The notes under the pieces were generated by a model. It had not been told where the DNA came from. It did not search any database and saw only the letters and a list, made by a program, of their open reading frames with translations. From Paratinospora sagittata (taxonomy: Eukaryota > Streptophyta > Magnoliopsida > Ranunculales > Menispermaceae), in assembly GCA_035771175.1 (NCBI GenBank), contig CM069604.1, positions 14,943,115 to 15,007,114 of the forward strand: 64,000 bases of DNA. The letters are read 5' to 3'. How positions within the stretch are numbered: the first letter of the stretch is position 1; each line of letters begins with the position of its first letter. Shown here in pieces: positions 11,822-22,758 of the stretch. The position numbers and the translations under genes are program-made.

Positions 11822-12262
11822 GCTTCATCAGAAAGAGTTCATCACCCTGGGGCACTCCAGTTCTGTTTGTTCGCAAAAAGGATGGTTCATTATGACTTTG
11901 CATCGATTATCGCAAGTTGAATAACGTCACCATCAAGAACAAATATCCGTTGCCCAGGATCGATGACTTGTTCGACCAACTTAGAGATGCCAAATACTTC
12001 TCTAAGATTGATTTACGGTCCAGTTATCACCAACTCAGGATCTGAGAGTCGGACATCACCAAGACGACGTTCAGAACTCGGTACGGTCATTATGAGTTCT
12101 TGGTTATGCCGTTCGGTCTAACAAATGCACCTGCTGCATTCATGGATTTGATGAATCGCATATTCAGGTTATACTTAGACCGATTTGTGGTGGTTTTTGT
12201 GGACGACATCTTGATATATTCCTCAACCGAGGAAGACCATAAGATACATCGCAATGGATTTT
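11822..12262 (+). pseudogene. E1 reverse transcriptase fragment
   Basis: This continues the E1 frame after the solo LTR: an RT palm with [13 protein letters not shown], a [15 protein letters not shown] block, [14 protein letters not shown] and the catalytic FVDDILIYS. Stops fall at 11893-11895 and 12043-12045. The fragment ends just after the catalytic motif. The rest of RT, all RNase H and the integrase N-terminus are deleted; the junction near 12247-12262 carries a short duplicate of sequence from 12366. Confidence 0.85.
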
Positions 12263-13423
12263 GTTAAGGCAATGAATCTCTCGTTTGTCAGAAAGTTATG
12301 GCAGAACGAAGACTTCCCTCTGGATTTCTCCAGCCTTTACCTATTGGAGAATGGAAATGGGAGAACATCGCAATGGATTTTTTTATGACCTTACCTCGAA
12401 ATAATAAAGGGTAAGATGCTATCTGGGTTATCATTGACAGACTTACCAAGTCTGCACACTTCTTGCCAATAAAGTTCACGGATAATCCCTCCAAACTTGC
12501 AAAACTATATGAAAGAGAGATCGTACGCCTTCATGGAATACCACTCACGATCGTCTCTGATCGAGACCCTCGATTCACATCAAACTTTTAGAAAAGCTTC
12601 CAGAGTAGAATGGGTTCTAAGATCACTATGAACACAACCTTCCACCCTCAGACTGATGGGCAGTCAGAGCGACTTATCCAAATCTTAGAAGACATGTTAC
12701 GATGTTGCATTTTGGACTTTAATGACGGATGGGCAAAGTATTTACATTTAGCTGAGTTTGCATACAACAATAGCTACCAAACTAGTATCGGCATGGCACC
12801 GTACGAGGCTCTCTATGGTCGCCCTTTGCAGATCTCCGGTATGTTAGTTAGATATGGCAGATCGACCGTAGTTAGGCCGTGAACTAGTTCAAGAGACTTC
12901 TGCGAAGATCACACTAGTAAAGGAACGACTTCGTGTTGCACAAAGTCGACAGAAGAGCTATGCTGACAAGCGGAGACAACATCTAGAATTTGATAAGGGG
13001 GACTTTGTTTTTCTAAAAGTCCAGCCCACAAGAGGTGTCAAACGCTTTGGGATCCAAAGAAAGCTCTCCCCGCGGTATATCGGTCCATTTCAGATCATTG
13101 AACGTATTGGCAAACTTGCTTATCGTTTGTCCCTTCCACCATCGATGCCTAAAATTCATGACGTTTTTCACGTCTCTATGCTTCGCAAGTATCGTCCTGA
13201 CCTTTCGCATATCATCCCTTTAGTCAAAGTTCGGGTTGAGGAAGGAAATAAATATCAAGAGAGAGCGATACATATTTTAGATAGAAAAACTCAAGACCTA
13301 CGGCGACGTAGCATTCCACTTGTGAAAGTGCTCTGGGATCACCACGGCGTAGAGGAAGCAACATGGGAACTAGAAGCAACAATTAAACAGAAATACCCTG
13401 AATTGTTTTCTAGTACCAACTGA
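12263..13423 (+). pseudogene. E1 integrase and chromodomain-like C-terminus (broken)
   Basis: It starts in the integrase just after the zinc-binding segment (CQKVMAERRLPSGFLQPLP) and continues through the core: [22 protein letters not shown] and TFHPQTDGQSERL, i.e. the second and third acidic residues of the DD35E triad. Stops occur near 12412 and 12589, and a frameshift near 12880. The C-terminal part in the new frame has FVFLKVQPTRGVKRFG, RYIGPFQIIERIGKLAYRL and HDVFHVSMLRKY. It ends in a chromodomain-like segment with LVKVLWDHHGVEEATWELE, close to the TGA after 13420. That C-terminal segment is the main reason to call E1 a Tekay-type chromovirus. Confidence 0.85.
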
Positions 13424-13520
13424 TGATGTGATACATTGTACTATTTTCACTTATCAATAAAATGATGAAACTTTGTTTACACCTATCTTAATACATTGTT
13501 TCACTTGAATAACTACACAG

Positions 13521-14018
13521 ATGTCTAAAAATAATACCAATGGATATAGTGATGCACACACGAAGTGGCCTCCATGGCAATTTGTGATGACTCCTTCAGG
13601 ATCTGAGTCAAGTAACAACTACTTTGCATCACCAACTCCATCACCACACAGACAGCGATCCATATCTCCAGAGCGTGCATGACTTTTTCGTTACAATCCC
13701 GTGCCATCATCTTGGCAGGACCTTCTACCAAAATTGCCAGGCGGCCGGATTCGAGCAACAACACGAAAAAGTATTCCACCGCTTAACCTACCTCCCCTCA
13801 AACTATGTAACCAGCGCCCTCTACCACCATTTGTTATGCAAAGGTTGAAATCTTCAGAGGATGAGTCCGATTCCATTTGCTCTTCATGGTTTTATGATGA
13901 TGCAAATTCCACCGGCCACAGTGCTATTCAGGGACAATACAAACACTACCCTGAACTCGCAAAAGATGACATCGACAGTGAATCTCAAGCAGATAACCAT
14001 CATAACTACTTGAATTGA
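13521..14018 (+). pseudogene. Second accessory ORF of E1, between pol and the 3' LTR
   Basis: One frame from ATG 13521 to TGA 14016-14018 (about 165 codons), with a single stop at 13680-13682. The N-terminal part is Ser/Pro-rich (FASPTPSPHRQRSISPERA). After the stop it continues with a basic Pro-rich block (GGRIRATTRKSIPPLNLPP) and an acidic Ser/Asp-rich end. I recognise no domain. It stands after the pol stop and ends 20 bases before the polypurine tract, so it lies in the element's own 3' region. Chromoviruses normally lack an ORF here. It could be a captured fragment or a chance open frame, but the composition and single break favour former coding. Confidence 0.5.
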
Positions 14019-14038
14019 TTTCGAGGGCGAAATCCTTT

Positions 14039-14052
14039 TAAGGGGGGTAGAG
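14039..14052 (+). other. Polypurine tract of E1
   Basis: TAAGGGGGGTAGAG lies directly before the LTR start TGTAATACCC, the usual plus-strand priming site. Confidence 0.85.
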
Positions 14053-14303
14053 TGTAATACCCTAGGATTGCACAAAAAAAAAAAAAAAAAAATTTCAGGG
14101 GCAACGCCCGAACGTTCAGGCGCACGAACGTTCAGGCGCATGCCTGAACGTTCAGATGCAATGCCCGAACGTTCAGGAGCAATGCCCGAATGTTCAGGCG
14201 AACGTTCAGGCACCAAAAATCTCTATATAAGGAACCCTCCTCATTCTCATTTCTCACACCAAAATCACTCTCCTTGTGATTTTCCTTCTATTTCCACTCA
14301 TTC
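14053..14303 (+). repeat. 3' LTR of E1, truncated to about 250 bp
   Basis: It starts TGTAATACCCTAGGATTGC like the other family members, carries several GAACGTTC repeats and the CTATATAAGG box, then stops near CTCATTCTG, where a FAAH-like exon begins. About 1.2 kb of the LTR is missing. Confidence 0.85.
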
Positions 14304-14360
14304 TGCGGGACATTTTTATTCCAGAACCACCAATGTTTTTTCCTGAGTTCCCACCACAAG
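14304..14360 (+). pseudogene. FAAH: FAAH-like N-terminal exon (5' end cut by E1)
   Basis: It reads LRDIFIPEPPMFFPEFPPQ, matching the conserved Ile-Pro-Glu, Pro-Met-Phe and Pro-Glu-Phe-Pro stretch in the N-terminal region of plant FAAH. It ends CAAG before a GT donor. Confidence 0.6.
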
Positions 14361-16271
14361 GTTGCTACTTCTTTTTGAGCTACCAGCTAAGTTCTTGCTT
14401 CCTTTGTCTACTTTTCTCTGCTTATGCCACCGCTCTTCCTGAAGAATCATTAACTAGCATTAGGGTATTCTCTGAAATTAATATGCTGAATGAAAATCGA
14501 GGTTATATGCCTTTGTGATTTCTTATAATGTTACTCTTATCTTTTCTTAAATCTTTCCAAGGATCCATTTGTCTATGAATCCATTTTGGAACTCCTTTGC
14601 ATTGAGTATTAAAAGGACAAGTTTTCATTTGATGAGAATGCAAAAAAGATTGGTGTAAATTTGGACTACAAATAAGAGATTTTTCATAATATCTCGTGTC
14701 TATATCTCTATTGTTAAAAAAAAATTAAAAAAATTTGGACCATGAGAAAATTGATTGCCTGCTCTTTTCTCTCCAAATAAGCTACCTTATTACCTCCAAG
14801 CATGATATCTGTAGATTTAGCTTAAATTTTCTAGAATTTTTAAGATAATTTTGTTTCTTCGGGAAGAATTTATGTGTGTGGGAATTTAAGATTTGAATTA
14901 AGAGGATCTAGGTACTGAAAGATTTTTCTTGGCAAAAGAATAAGATTAGATTAGGGATTATTAGGGGGTGGATTTTAATAAGGCATAGACTATAGGATTA
15001 AGGTCACTAAGCTTCCAATTAGGTTGGCAAATTCAGTTTAAAGGCCTATTTTAGGATCTACCAGTGAGTTATGGAAATAATAAATATGGATAATAACCAT
15101 GGATTCTTACTATTCTACTTCATAAATTTGTGGTTGCAACATATAACAGTTTGATCTTTACATCAATCAATCACAGGAGGAGCATCTTCAATGGTTAGAG
15201 TCCGTAAACATGATAATTTAGTTCCAATCTATAATTAAACTATTAAACACATTAATATGGGCTTAATAGGATCCTCATTTGGATATTTCAGTTACTCAAT
15301 CGTGTGATAGCAGCAATACTCCTGACCTTAAGACTTCTTAGTTACTTTTTTTATCAAGCAACCGAGTAAATTGGTAGTTATTCTATACAATGTTTATCAT
15401 CTAATTAGTTAGATACTAAATTTACTATTTACTTAGTATAGTTAAAACATTAAACAATGTTATGATTATTGAAATAGTAAATCTAATTGCCCTTAAAAAA
15501 CCAATAATTTGTGTACTAGTAAAAAAATTTTTTGTATGTGTTATTTATCATGAAAAATGTTCAACTTTGATGTTGACGTAAATGTTGTTGCAAATGATAT
15601 CGACATATGTCTGTCCTAAACCAGTATTAAACTTTTATTTTACCTCTTTCAGAATTTTGCTCTACATGAAGTTAAAATGTTAATGAACTTATTGTTGTTG
15701 GTGACATATGTTCATTTAGACAACTTGGAGTTTACTTCACATCTTCTTCTTCTGTTTAACTCTCTGGCCAGATCTTCTCTAAGCATTTATGTCTTTCATT
15801 ATGTTTTGGTGCAAGTCAACGCTAGTATTTCTTTTGACCTTTGAACACTTTTCAACTTATATTGCCTCACACCTCTCATGGATACAATCACTTGTTTTCA
15901 TCTCACAGTTGGCGAGACCATAGTACCCCAATTTGTTATGGAAACTAGAAAGGGCAACTACTACCAACTATTGAACCTAAAGAACAACAAATAAATATTT
16001 CAAATCTATCGTCCCTGCTGTTTCACCTGAAAAAGCAACTGCTTTTTTCCTTTAAAGCATATGAATTTCAAAAATAACCTTATATACTTCGTTTTGAATT
16101 TTCATTTAATGTGATAAAGAAAAATCCTTAACTCTGGCTACTTAGTATTTCTTGGCTTAAATTCATTATAATCTATATATGTAGGTTGCAGCTGTATCTT
16201 TAGCGTTCACATCTCCTAAATTGAAAAGTTGCCTCTGCAACACATTCTGGACGATAATGAAGTAAATATAA
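14361..16271. other. Non-coding DNA, intron remnant of the FAAH-like pseudogene
   Basis: AT-rich sequence with no recognisable exon in any frame. I looked for the amidase catalytic motifs and did not find them. Confidence 0.5.
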
Positions 16272-17689
16272 TGTAATACCCTAGGATTGCATAAAAAAAA
16301 CAAAAAAAAAAAACATTCAGGGGCAACGCCTGAACGTTCAGGCGCCAAAAACCTCTATATAAACCAAACCCCCCTCTTCATTTTTCACACCAAATTCACT
16401 CCAAATTGTGATTTTTCCTCCTCTTTTCACTCATTTTGAGTTTTTAGTCTTTTGAGACTATCTGTTTGAGACTCTCGGTACGGTGCGACGAAGTTCTGTC
16501 CGGAGGAAAGTGCCTGATCTGAAAAAGAAGAAGTTCTTATCTGAAGGTGGAGAACGAAATATAGGTTTGCGTGTTTTATAACTTTTATTAAAGTTTGGAT
16601 TCAATTATTATTATGTCTACTGTTCATTTACACTGCATTATGTCATATAATGTTTATATTGTCGCACTTATGCCTGCATATTTGAAATTCACATATTACA
16701 CTGTTATAATGCCGGATTTGTGGTCAATCAGACTCAACTAGACTCGGTCTTGTCCTCAGTAACTTTAAATAGTGAACGGGAGGCAGCGGGCTGCTTTAGG
16801 CGATTGGTATTTAAGCAGACCTTGTGTCTCACCTCTCAACTGGGGATTGATCTAGTTGGTCTTATTGAAAGCTATCAGCTTATACAAGTAATACTGAATG
16901 TCCTAACCTTGCACGTCGTGATACCGACCCTGATAAGGATCACCAGACGTTGCCAAAGTCAGTCTAAATGTCAAGAAAAGACCAGACCAGTAGACTAGAC
17001 CAGTTCATGCATTGGCATCATACATATCACCACCTAGGGATGTATGTGGTTTATGACTCATAGAATAGTTAGGGGCATTGCTCGCTGTTCATTATATTTC
17101 TCTGGAGAGGGACGTACATGAGAACCTGGCTACGCCTGGGGAGGGACATCAGTACGTGAATCCAGAGCATCGTTCCTGAGGAGGGATGTACAATAGAACC
17201 TGGCTACGCCAGGGGAGAAACGTCCGGACGGACATTTGTACGTGAACTCAGGCGATGTACGTTCATCAAACCATTACGAGACGGTGTCATGCATACATAC
17301 ATATTGATTGATTATGATGCTATCTTGTGTATTTAAGATATTTGATATTGAAGTATGCTTTATTAATTGTTATACTCACGAACTATTTACCCACTGAGCG
17401 CGTTAAGCTCACTCTATTATCATCGAATGTTTCACAGGAAATTAGGGTGGACGGGGTGCAGGTTATGGGGCCCACATTTTGTACCCTCTGTATTATTCAT
17501 TGGGGATTTTGGGGAGTATGTTCCCTTGACTGTTTCATGTACAAATTATATTCTGAATTAAATGAAATCAGATTTGTACTGTATCATATATTTCCGCTGT
17601 GCACTCTGTTGTTACCATTGTTATTATTTCAAATGCGCGCCCCGTCCGAGAGTGTACCGCTGGTTCAGGAACGTCCGGGCGGGGTGTGA
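16272..17689 (+). mobile_element. Solo LTR of the E1 family in the pseudogene intron
   Basis: It starts TGTAATACCCTAGG and ends GGGGTGTGA with the last bases altered. It is collinear with the E1 5' LTR over its whole length (for example ATTTAAGATATTTGATATTG and the ACCCACTGAGCGCGTTAAGC segment). No internal domain follows. A clear target duplication is not visible. It has only about one GAACGTTC unit, fewer than the other copies. Confidence 0.85.
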
Positions 17690-19152
17690 TTACATTTCTT
17701 CACTTTTTCTGGAATATTCTTATTTCCTTTTTCACTTTTTCTGGAATCTTCTAAGTCTGAAATGTTTATTTATGATAGACTCTTGGATTTATGAAAGTCT
17801 GTTTCTATTGAAGCATTCTACACTTGTGGTAAAAAATGAAACCTGTGATTACATCTCTTCAATTACCTAAAAAATTCTGTAAAACAAAAATGTTTTAGAA
17901 AGAAGAGCCTGGCTTGGTGTATACTTTTAAAAAATAAAAATGAATAAAGAATGAATCTTGATTAGCTAATAGCTTGCAAAACTCAGAAATTTCTCCTAAG
18001 ACATTCTAGCAAAAGGAGAAGTTGCCTTTCTTTTCTTGTTGTTAGGCTATGTTGGAAGCATCCTTTGGAATGGTATATCTTTTCTATTTTCTACTATTAT
18101 ATAGTTTTTTACTATTTTCCTTGGCTAAGCTTGACATCTCATGGAATCCCTACCATGTTGCAATTACCTTGCAACTCTTGTATTGGATAGGGTAAATAAC
18201 ATATTTCTGTAGTTGTATCCATTTCCATTGGGAAAATGTGAAATATTATTTCTACATTTGCATTTAAGTTAAAAATCTACACCTGGTGATTGAATCTACT
18301 GCAGGTTCTGGAGCAAGGACTTAAAAAGGAGCATCTGTGGAACTGCATAAATATGAGAGTTCCGTTAATCTTTAGGAGTCTAGTGTTGCTAGGACTAAGA
18401 GTGTGTGAGAATGAGGGTTTGGAGAGGAATTATAATATGTTGAGGTGTTCAGGGGAAGCATAAACCTCAGGGTGTAGAATAGTTGTGGAATCACCTTGGG
18501 AAGGATCCAAGGATTTCAAACACGCCTTTATGTAGAACTTTCCAGCATCATGGAACATCTCCAACAAAAAGAAAACCTTACCTACCCATACACTGTAGGG
18601 AGGCTGATTCCAAACTCAAATCCATAATCTCTGGAACACAATGAAGCAACCGCTCAGTTGTGCCAAGGCCCCTCTTCTACTTTTGGATAGTATATTACTT
18701 GTGAAAATTGCCATTGGTTATATTTTGATACTGGTTCAAGATCTTAAACTTCTGTAAAATTTGTAAAACAAGCGAATTTCTACTCTTTAGTTTTGGAGGA
18801 TGACAAGAATTAACTTTAATATTGTGTTAATTGAGCTATCTTCCCAGCTGTTTGTATTAGGGAACTGGCAGCCTACATTCTCATCTCCTCATACCATGTA
18901 TGAAACATGAACTTGAACATGTTTGCATTCAACATTCATACTCTGCTGTTTTATAAGCCCCATTTCTTACATAGTTGGCCTTTTATCTCTCTTGTTGTTC
19001 AGGTGGTATAATGGGCATTTGTAACCATACGTGCTTGATTTCTGATTGCATCTTTATCTAACTTTATTGACACAGGAAGCTGTTGTAATGATTACTGAGA
19101 AGTTGTTTCATCTATCTTTAGGCTTTACTTAGCTTATGCTAATTATGTGCAG
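17690..19152. other. Non-coding DNA, intron remnant
   Basis: AT-rich, no recognisable exon or repeat. It ends in an AG acceptor before the exon at 19153. Confidence 0.5.
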
Positions 19153-19221
19153 GAGAAGGATGATGCATCACCACATGGAGATCTTCAAGAAGGTTGATAT
19201 CATAGTAACTCCAACAACTGG
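19153..19221 (+). pseudogene. FAAH: FAAH-like exon with the amidase VTPTTG motif
   Basis: It reads HMEIFKKVDIIVTPTTG after an AG acceptor and ends before GTAAAT. The Asp-Ile-Ile-Val-Thr-Pro stretch is a hallmark of the amidase-signature family, and its pairing with the next exon's MTAPMIP is typical of plant FAAH. Confidence 0.75.
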
Positions 19222-19513
19222 GTAAATATCTTCCATTTTAGGGCACATTCAGGGGAGATTTTTCTTTTTTATGCAAAACTTAGAAATTTGTATTCTCTTC
19301 ATTTGGATGTGGTGATTTCCTTTCAGCAGATGTCAACCACTTATAGAGCTTGCTTTGTGCAGGGTGTTAAGTTAATACATGTCTATGATTGAATCCATTT
19401 TTCTTATTCAACATTTAATTCCCCCTCCTTTTTCCTGTTTTGATAAGATCAGTGATGTATTTGTTTTCCTGCTTTGAATGTAAAATAATGTGTAAAACTC
19501 TTTTTCATCACAG

Positions 19514-19579
19514 TATGACGGCGCCTATGATACCTTCGAACTCTCTCAAGAATGGGGAGACAAATTTACAAGTTTTCTG
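19514..19579 (+). pseudogene. FAAH: FAAH-like exon with a one-base shift
   Basis: It reads MTAPMIPSNSLKNGETNLQV after an AG acceptor, with donor GTGAGT. It leaves two bases at the end, whereas the next exon needs one to stay in frame. A run of four T just before the donor is the likely site of the extra base. Confidence 0.75.
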
Positions 19580-20685
19580 GTGAGTCATTTCTTGCACAGC
19601 ATGTACGAGTTTTTGCTTATTGATCTCATCTTGAAAATAAAATGTTTTCTTCCATCACTGGCTAAAATGATAATGCATTCTATGCATCTTAATATATGCT
19701 TTCAATCAAAACCATTACTTTTTGTTTTCTACATTTTGGCATAGCTTTTGCATAGATACATAGTCATGAGGTTGACTTAGTTATTGATATTTGCTGATTC
19801 AAGTAATTGTAATAAAGTGTTGTTGATGATGTTCTAGTTAAGTATGCCAATATGTATATTTTATTTTGTTCTTGTTATTTCTTCACACTAATTAAAGTTC
19901 GTGTTATTGTGGTGGAAACCATTTGCCAAATAGCTACAAGCTGTTAGGTGGGGGCCTAATAATGTATATCAATTTATCACAACAAAGAGACTTAAACCTA
20001 ATTGAAGATTGTACAAAAACCACACATGCAAATGCCAACAAAGAGACTTAAACCTAAGTGACCTCTCACAAAACTAGAGCTCTAATTCTACATTAAAAAT
20101 CACTTGACCTAAAAGGTGTAGCCATCAGGTAGAGGCCCAACAATGTATGTCAAGTTATCAGCAACAGGCATTACCAAAAAAAAAAAAAAAAAGATGAAGA
20201 CACATTGAGTGAATCATTGATCCAATCCTTTTTGTAGCTCCAAATTCTAAACTCAAATTTTACATGTACTTCCTCAACACTTTAAGACGACACAGGTTTA
20301 TTACTTGATTACCTACATGAAATCCTCAACTACTAAGCAGTATCATTTCTAGCAGGATAGGTTGATTGCTTAATGATTACTTGCAGTTGCAGGTAGGGAA
20401 GAATATATAGCAAATTTCCAAAGTTTGTTTTTGCATGGTTAATAGGTCAATGATTATGGCATGCATAAGGTTGATCTTCTTATTCCTATTCTTCCAATTG
20501 TTCATAACCTATGTATACACATGATATTTATGTGAGTTCAATTATCCCTGTCCATTTGTGCTTTGCTGTGCAAGGAGTTGTTTCAAATACACCATTTGTT
20601 GTTTCTTTTTCTAGGAAGACATGTCCATGTTAATACAATGGATTTCATGTGTCTCTTACTCATTTGTTTGGATCATTCATTTTAG
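19580..20685. other. Intron of the FAAH-like pseudogene, with a poly(A)-ended repeat
   Basis: No exon seen. A retroposon-like stretch lies at 19915-20192. The intron ends TTTTAG. Confidence 0.55.
19915..20192 (+). repeat. Possible retroposon with internal direct repeats and a poly(A) end
   Basis: ACAAAGAGACTTAAACCTAA occurs twice, and a block like GG..GGCC(T/C)AA(T/C)AATGTAT(A/G)TCAA also occurs twice. The stretch ends in about 18 A. No clear polymerase III boxes or target duplication were found, so the call is weak. Confidence 0.3.
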
Positions 20686-20747
20686 GTGCTCTCATGCAGT
20701 TTACAACAACAACCAATCTAATTGGGCTCCCTGCCATTTCTGTCCCT
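20686..20747 (+). pseudogene. FAAH: FAAH-like exon with LPAISVP
   Basis: It reads MQFTTTTNLIGLPAISVP after TTTTAG. The donor is GTGGGT, which lets the next exon restore the family's Val-Pro-Val-Gly sequence in phase 0. The segment Gly-Leu-Pro-Ala-Ile-Ser is a conserved amidase motif. Confidence 0.7.
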
Positions 20748-21505
20748 GTGGGTAAAATGTCTTAATATTCAAATTTGCTATCCAAACTATGCCATGCAGC
20801 AATTTCCCTTCTTCAATGTTTTATTTTCAAAAATGAAAATTTTCCATTACAAGTTTGGTAAAGAACAAAAATTAGAAAGGAAATCTCCTTTCCACATCAT
20901 ATCTACAATATTTCCTCAATTTGTATTCTCGGGTCATCTTGCATTTGAATGTTGCAAAAGCTTTGAACTAATTTCAAAATGTTCCAAGCAATATTTGTTT
21001 CAAACTTTCTTTTGTACCATTATATATATATAACTGATGGTATCCAGGCTTCGCTCAACTAATCCCTTGGGCTTCTAGTTGTTTGAGCGTAGACAGTCTC
21101 TAGGACCAACAAGTGGGGGGAGATATTCAAATCCCCGATCTCACTTAATGAGCTGTCTTCCCAACACTACTCGGCCAATCACTTGTCGGTTCTCTTTTGT
21201 TATCTCCATCTCTCGTGGTGGTAAATTGACACTTATTTTTTTTGTTTTTTCTTTGCTTCCATAAGTGCGATGACTACTCTCTTGACCTCTTATTCTATTT
21301 AAACAATTTGGCAAAGCTTATGATTGCTTTGATGGAAATTCGATCAATTCTTGATTGTTTGTGTGTGAGAAAATCCCGTAACAAGCAAATTGTAGATAAA
21401 ACACCTATTTCATTGTCACAACCATTCTACCTCTTGGTGTTCCAATTAGAATCATCCACTTCTCTCTACTGATCTCTTTCTTTCTCCATTGCGTTCCATT
21501 TTTAG
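20748..21505. other. Intron of the FAAH-like pseudogene
   Basis: No exon seen. A short block near 21040-21200 with an AAATCCCC segment looks faintly like a reversed tRNA-derived SINE, but I could not define its ends. Confidence 0.45.
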
Positions 21506-21601
21506 GTTGGTCATGATAAACAAGGTCTTCCAATAGGTTTGCAACTAAAAGGACGACCATGGGGAGAGGCTACAATTTTGCGCTTGGCTTCTGCAGTCGA
21601 G
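21506..21601 (+). pseudogene. FAAH: FAAH-like penultimate exon
   Basis: Thirty-two codons after TTTTTAG, ending in phase 0 before GTACTT. It includes HDKQGLPIGLQLKGRPWGEA, the conserved Gly-Leu-Pro-Ile-Gly-Leu-Gln and Gly-Arg-Pro-Trp stretch of amidases. The terminal exon that should follow is missing here; a matching one is present far upstream at 1744-1806. Confidence 0.8.
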
Positions 21602-21775
21602 GTACTTGTTCTTATTTGGCTCAAGTATGCAAGGCTAGGTGGTGTTTGTCAACTCTACTTGTAACCTCTAAAAAAGTAGAGGATAATAAAAAAAATAACA
21701 ATTTTTAGATAAATGTTTTTATTTTTTTCTACCTCTAATTGAAAAGAATAAGCAAAAACCTTGGAGCTATGGCAT
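21602..21775. other. Non-coding junction between the FAAH-like pseudogene and a CRM-like LTR
   Basis: AT-rich, with an imperfect inverted repeat (CCTCTAAAAAAGTAGAGG, about 21665-21682, and a reversed TCTACCTCT near 21729). No exon. Confidence 0.5.
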
Positions 21776-22758
21776 TGATGGAAACCAAGGAGCAAATGAT
21801 GCAAACCAAGGAGCTGAACAAGTTGATCATACACTTGGGAATGGAGCTGAATATGCACAAGACCCATTGTCACTTCCACGTGGTCCAATTACAAGACTTA
21901 TAGCCAAACTTTTCAAGGAAGTGCTAAATGGGCTAATCCAAGAGAATTGGGCTGATTCTAAAAAGATCAAGATGGACTCAAATAATAATCAAGGCTTAGT
22001 CCATGTCATCAAAGCAATTGAAGAAGCTAATTAGCACACAAAAAGTGACCAGCATGGACTGACCATCAAAGGGCGTGAATTTGTTGAGTTTCAAGGATAT
22101 TAAATAGGGAAATAAATTTGGTCCTGGCTGGTTATGTTAAATACATTGAACTTAGTCAATTAGCTATTTTGGTTACCTTTAGAAGTCCAAGTGGCCTAAA
22201 AACGTAAGCACTTGTTCTTTAGAAGTCTAAGAGGCCTAAAAACGTGGGGACTTGTCCTTTAGAAGTCCAAGAGGCCTAAAAATAAGGGGACTTGTCCTTT
22301 AGAAGTCCAAGAGGCCTAAAAATGTGGGGACTTGTCCTTTAGAAGTCCAAGAGGCCTAAAAACGTGGGGACTTGTTTATGTTGATGTTTGTGTTGTTTTA
22401 AATTTAGTTATGTCTTTTCCTATTCTTGGGGGGTTGTTCCAAGTATATATAGAGTGGTAGCTTGAATTTGAATGGTAGATTATGTTTTCAGATTAAGTTA
22501 ATCTTGTGAGGTCATGTGTCCTCTTTGTTCTTAAAAGAACTCTTTGAACTTATCAAGTTAATCTTGTGGCGTTCAAGCAACCAAACTTATCACCTTGATT
22601 GTTGAATCTTGTTGTGGCGTTTTTAATCCTTCGTAGTCTTGGTTTTCATCTGGTTAGGAGACGGGTCAAGGCTCAACCAATCTTGTCTACACGATCTTGG
22701 GGTTTTAATCCATCATTGTTATTGGGTTTCATCACAATTGTTGGTGAAGTTCATATCA
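21776..22758 (+). mobile_element. CRM-like LTR at the edge of satellite array 1
   Basis: It starts TGATGGAAACCAAGGAGC and ends GTTCATATCA, the two ends of the CRM-like LTR family used by E2-E4. The first 250 bases still encode the Pol C-terminal residues of the family. Near 22150-22376 are five units of the 40-bp minisatellite with AGAAGTCCAAGAGGCCTAAA. The right end meets the satellite directly; the left side is pseudogene DNA. No target duplication is visible, so the copy is probably a recombinant remnant. Confidence 0.8.

Larger units (their letters stand above)
1864..14303 (+). mobile_element. E1: decayed Tekay-like Ty3/gypsy chromovirus
   Basis: The order is 5' LTR (1864-3322), primer site, AT-rich leader, accessory ORF, gag with zinc knuckle, aspartic protease, reverse transcriptase, deletion, integrase with C-terminal chromodomain-like segment, second accessory ORF, polypurine tract and truncated 3' LTR (14053-14303). 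Protease before RT before integrase is the Ty3/gypsy order. The pol motifs and the chromodomain-like tail point to the Tekay/Del lineage. Several stops, a frameshift and a large pol deletion make it non-autonomous. A 3247-bp solo LTR interrupts it at 8570. The 3' LTR is cut off against a FAAH exon, so no target duplication can be seen. Confidence 0.85.
14304..21601 (+). pseudogene. FAAH: FAAH-like amidase gene, second copy: decayed and incomplete
   Basis: Five exon-like segments in gene order on the + strand (14304-14360, 19153-19221, 19514-19579, 20686-20747, 21506-21601) match plant fatty acid amide hydrolase, an amidase-signature enzyme that hydrolyses N-acylethanolamines. I found no exon for the central catalytic region (Gly/Ser-rich nucleophile loop and catalytic Lys). 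The first exon is cut by E1 and the last exon is absent, the gene running into a CRM-like LTR at 21776. Exons three and four do not join in frame: there is one base too many in a T-run at the end of the third. A solo LTR sits in the intron at 16272. Together these say pseudogene. Splice sites at the remaining exons are still good, so decay seems fairly recent. Confidence 0.75.

Noticed and set aside
14361..19152. Middle exons of the FAAH-like gene
   Set aside because: I searched by eye for the amidase Gly/Ser loop and other conserved blocks in all frames and saw none. A profile search could still find decayed pieces.
21040..21200. A reversed SINE in the FAAH intron
   Set aside because: A faint B-box-like segment is visible, but no poly(A), second box at proper spacing, or target duplication could be established.
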